NCBI GenBank assembly: GCA_963968595.1
Contig: CAXAHJ010000002.1
Location: 46,828 to 110,827, forward strand
Source: GCA-2730975 sp937893275
GTDB lineage: Bacteria > Verrucomicrobiota > Verrucomicrobiia > Opitutales > Seribacteraceae
Length of the DNA stretch: 64,000 bases
Direction of reading: 5' to 3'
In this document: in pieces, positions 61,618 to 64,000 of the stretch
Layout of the letters: the number at the start of each line of letters is the position of its first letter
How positions within the stretch are numbered: the first letter of the stretch is position 1
Program-made: the position numbers and the translations under genes
The notes under the pieces: generated by a model
Database searches by the model: none
Told to the model about the DNA's origin: nothing
Seen by the model: the letters and a program-made list of their open reading frames with translations, nothing else

Positions 61618-63569
61618 AAATTACTTTCTTTTGCCTCCTCTCCCTGTTTCCTATCGCGCCTTTTGTCGAAGCCGAAGACATTCCGCCTGTCCCGCGGCGA
61701 ATTCCTCCGCCGGGCATCGAAATACCCGCCGAGGTGCGAAACCGCCTTCAGGCTCGTCTGTCGAAGGCTGCGGAATCTCCCGAAAGGATAAGAAATCACC
61801 CCGACGTAGCCGTCTTCCGCAAGGCTGTCCGCTTTGCCCTTCTCAATGGCGAGTTCTACGACAAGAAACATTTCGCTTTAGCCGACAAGCTGCTGGACGA
61901 GGCCGACGCTCGGGCCGCAGCCTTGATCGAAGGGGAGACGCCTTGGACCTCCGCCAAGCCCCTCGTGGTTCGAGGCTTTCGTTCCAAGATCGACGATTCC
62001 GTACAACCCTACGGTCTCGAAGTGCCGGAAAAGTTGCAACTTAATCGCCCTGTCCCCCTATATGTTTGGTTACATGGACGCGGCGACAAGAACACCGATC
62101 TCCATTTCATTGGGCAACGCATGTCGCGGCCGGGAAACTTCAAAATCGACGACGGAATCGTCCTCCATCCCTTCGGTCGACAATGCATTGGCTACAAATC
62201 CGCAGGCGAAACCGACGTAATGGAAGCCATTGAAGCCGTGCAAAAGGAATATCGCATAGACAAGCAACGCATCGCCCTCATGGGATTTTCCATGGGTGGA
62301 GCCGGAGCATGGCACCTCGGTGCGCGCTATGCGGACAAGTGGGCCGTCGTGCATGCCGGAGCCGGTTTTGCCGAGACAGCTCGCTACAATCGGCTCGTAA
62401 AGGAAGACTTCCCGCCTTGGTACGAGCAGCGCCTTTGGGGCTTGCACGACGTGCCCGGCTACGCACGAAACCTCTTCAACTTCCCCGTCATCGCCTATAG
62501 CGGGGAGGTCGACAAGCAGAAGCAGGCCGCAGACGTCATGGCCGAGGTCTTCAGCTCCCACGACCGTGAACTTAATCACGTCATCGGTCCCAAGATGGGG
62601 CACAAATACGACGATGCCTCCAAGAAAAAGATTCTCATGTTCGTCCGGAAGGCCTTCGAATACGGTCGAGAAGCCAATCCGCAGGAAGTTCACGTTCAGA
62701 CCCAAACCCTCAGGCATAATCGCATCCAGTGGATCTATCTAACCGGTCTCGTCGAGCATTGGAAGGATTCTCGAGTCGATGCTTCCTACGAATCGGAGGC
62801 CGGAGCCGTGGAAGCGACCACGAAAAACGTTTCCTCTCTACTACTCATGCACCCCAATCCAAGTTGTTGTGGCGCTCGGGGCGGATTCTTCCTAGAAATT
62901 GACGACACCTCCATTCAAGTCCCTCCCAACCTCTTTTCCGTCCCACTCCTTAGAAAAACCGACGGAAAATGGAGCATCGGATCACCGCCCGACGTCCTCC
63001 GCAAGAGACACGGTCTGCAGGGTCCCATCGACGATGCATTCCTCTCCCGTTTTCTCGTAGTCGCTCCCGACCGTCTTTCGGGCAATGAACTAATCGATCG
63101 ATGGGTCGCTTTCGAGCTGGCTCACCTTCAAAAACGCTGGCGAGAACTCTTTCGTGGCGAGCTCCCGATCAAGAAAGCCTACGAAGTGAATGAAGCCGAT
63201 ATTGCCGGTCGCCACCTCATCCTTTGGGGCACTCCCGTCAACAACCATCTCATCGCGAAAGTCGCGGGAAAGCTGCCTGTCTCCTGGAAAGGCGACACCA
63301 TTGCAGCAGGCAAACGATCCTTTTCCGCAGATCACCACCTGCCCGTTCTCATATATCCCAACCCCCTCTCGATAACTAAATACGTAGTCATCAACTCGGG
63401 TCCCACCTTTCGCGAGGCACACGATCGCACAAATTCACTCCAGAACCCAAAACTACCCGACTGGGCAATCCTAGACCTCAACCAGTCACCCAACGCCGAG
63501 TCAGCGGGAAAAGTTGTCGCCGCCGACTTCTTCGACGAACGCTGGCAGCTCAAGCCGGTTTCGGATTAG
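61614..63569 (+). CDS. Exported alpha/beta hydrolase, prolyl oligopeptidase/PHB depolymerase-like
   Basis: A 651-residue protein with a signal peptide (about 1-20, VEAEDIP). The hydrolase core lies at about 130-340: LYVWLHGRGDKNTDL (oxyanion region), MGFSMGGAGAWHLGARYADK with the nucleophilic Ser near 225, and MGHKYDD with the likely catalytic His near 340. The C-terminal 300 residues are of unclear fold. Similar PVC proteins are annotated as peptidase S9-like or PHB depolymerase-like. The ATG overlaps the recD2 stop by 4 bp, but this is probably incidental coupling. Substrate unknown. Confidence 0.8.
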   Translation: MKITFFCLLSLFPIAPFVEAEDIPPVPRRIPPPGIEIPAEVRNRLQARLSKAAESPERIRNHPDVAVFRKAVRFALLNGEFYDKKHFALADKLLDEADARAAALIEGETPWTSAKPLVVRGFRSKIDDSVQPYGLEVPEKLQLNRPVPLYVWLHGRGDKNTDLHFIGQRMSRPGNFKIDDGIVLHPFGRQCIGYKSAGETDVMEAIEAVQKEYRIDKQRIALMGFSMGGAGAWHLGARYADKWAVVHAGAGFAETARYNRLVKEDFPPWYEQRLWGLHDVPGYARNLFNFPVIAYSGEVDKQKQAADVMAEVFSSHDRELNHVIGPKMGHKYDDASKKKILMFVRKAFEYGREANPQEVHVQTQTLRHNRIQWIYLTGLVEHWKDSRVDASYESEAGAVEATTKNVSSLLLMHPNPSCCGARGGFFLEIDDTSIQVPPNLFSVPLLRKTDGKWSIGSPPDVLRKRHGLQGPIDDAFLSRFLVVAPDRLSGNELIDRWVAFELAHLQKRWRELFRGELPIKKAYEVNEADIAGRHLILWGTPVNNHLIAKVAGKLPVSWKGDTIAAGKRSFSADHHLPVLIYPNPLSITKYVVINSGPTFREAHDRTNSLQNPKLPDWAILDLNQSPNAESAGKVVAADFFDERWQLKPVSD

Positions 63570-63619
63570 GGGTGTTATTGCCCCCCCTAAAGAACAACGA
63601 TCCAGTCTCTTCACTTTTT

Positions 63620-63650
63620 GTCATTGCGAGTCCGCTAGGGCGTAGCAATA
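63620..63650. repeat. GTCATTGC-family repeat, half copy
   Basis: GTCATTGCGAGTCCGCTAGG at 63620-63639 then GCGTAGCAATACG. It matches the left end of the copy at 63951, differing at a few bases, and lacks the right half. The region from 63570 to 64000 holds these repeats and no gene I can support. Confidence 0.6.
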
Positions 63651-63661
63651 CGCACACGCTT

Positions 63662-63792
63662 GTCATTGCGAGTCACAAAGTGACGTGGCAATCCAGTCAG
63701 GATCGTCTTGTTGGATGCCCGGTCGATGCGGCGAAATGCCTACGCGTCCGCTGGATTGCCGCGTCGACCCATTTGGGTCTCCTCGCAATGAC
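63662..63792. repeat. GTCATTGC-family repeat, complete palindromic copy
   Basis: GTCATTGCGAG (63662-63672) and CTCGCAATGAC (63782-63792) form inverted ends. The internal pair is GGCAATCCAG (63687-63696) and CTGGATTGCC (63751-63760). Same architecture as the copy at 9163, with a longer central segment. Confidence 0.78.
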
Positions 63793-63854
63793 AAAGTGTG
63801 AAGTGGTGGGCGGTGTGGTTCGCGTCGATGTGTGAGGGATGCCTTAAGTCTCAG

Positions 63855-63899
63855 CTGGATTGCCGCATCAAGGCTTTCTTTGCCCCTCCTTGCAATGAC
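63855..63899. repeat. GTCATTGC-family repeat, right half only
   Basis: CTGGATTGCCGC at 63855-63866 and CCTTGCAATGAC ending at 63899 form the right arm of the repeat; no left arm precedes it within the expected distance. Confidence 0.6.
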
Positions 63900-63950
63900 A
63901 AGTGCGAGGTGGATCGGAAACACGGTTTAGGGATGCCTCCCCACAATGCT

Positions 63951-64000
63951 GTCATTGCGAGCCCGTTAGGGCGTGGCAATCCAGTCTATTTCGTGGTGCG
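63951..64000. repeat. GTCATTGC-family repeat, left half cut by window end
   Basis: GTCATTGCGAGCCCGTTAGG (63951-63970) with GGCAATCCAG at 63974-63983 is the left half of a unit that continues beyond 64000. Confidence 0.6.

Overview
The window looks like chromosomal DNA of a free-living, probably aquatic member of the Verrucomicrobiota (PVC superphylum). The evidence is the set of families rather than any marker gene: Planctomycetes/Verrucomicrobia-type DUF1501, DUF1549/DUF1553, DUF1080, DUF3500 and SHD1-like proteins, a formylglycine-type sulfatase, PPC-domain exported proteins, many signal or Tat-exported enzymes, and an ECF sigma factor next to a likely anti-sigma factor. No rRNA, tRNA, CRISPR array, transposase or prophage was seen.

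Layout. 1-3.8 kb: end of a DUF1501 protein, a Tat-exported DUF3500 protein, an AmgK/MurU-like pair (peptidoglycan sugar recycling) and a dihaem cytochrome lipoprotein. 3.8-8.1 kb: a sugar ABC importer with its ATPase convergent to the permeases and binding protein. 8.2-13.4 kb: exported esterase, SHD1/HExxH protein, LRR lipoprotein, DUF1080 protein, proline-rich protein. 13.5-18.3 kb: two xylose-isomerase-like TIM barrels, a sulfatase and an unusual Nramp relative, probably for sugar catabolism. 18.4-24.4 kb: TonB/TolA-like protein, RluA, SlyD-like PPIase, amidohydrolase, an outer-membrane beta barrel with a G11 tract, and a PQQ-repeat protein. 24.5-28.3 kb: a five-gene Mla-type lipid transport operon. 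28.4-36.7 kb: HAD phosphatase, DMT exporter, a receiver/histidine kinase/double-receiver signalling cluster, an L,D-transpeptidase divergent from aspartate-semialdehyde dehydrogenase, and an HDOD protein. 36.7-40.4 kb: a MamK-like bacterial actin with an acidic partner candidate, RluA, and a ribosome hibernation factor. 40.6-48.9 kb: an ECF sigma/anti-sigma unit followed by a DUF1549/DUF1553 - DUF1501 - PPC module. 49-64 kb: tandem-GNAT protein, a giant 1731-residue flagellin, CoaC-like flavoprotein, LeuA, CreD, RecD2, an exported alpha/beta hydrolase, and dispersed palindromic repeats.

The most remarkable feature is the flagellin at 50250-55445. It has ordinary N- and C-terminal flagellin ends, but its variable region carries an eight-bladed PQQ-type propeller, a LamG-like lectin domain and eleven copies of a roughly 67-residue repeat, with the LamG domain inserted inside one repeat unit. 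A sigma-28-like promoter lies just upstream. The second is the MamK-like actin gene with no other magnetosome gene in view. Both are inferences from sequence reading alone; no database search was possible.
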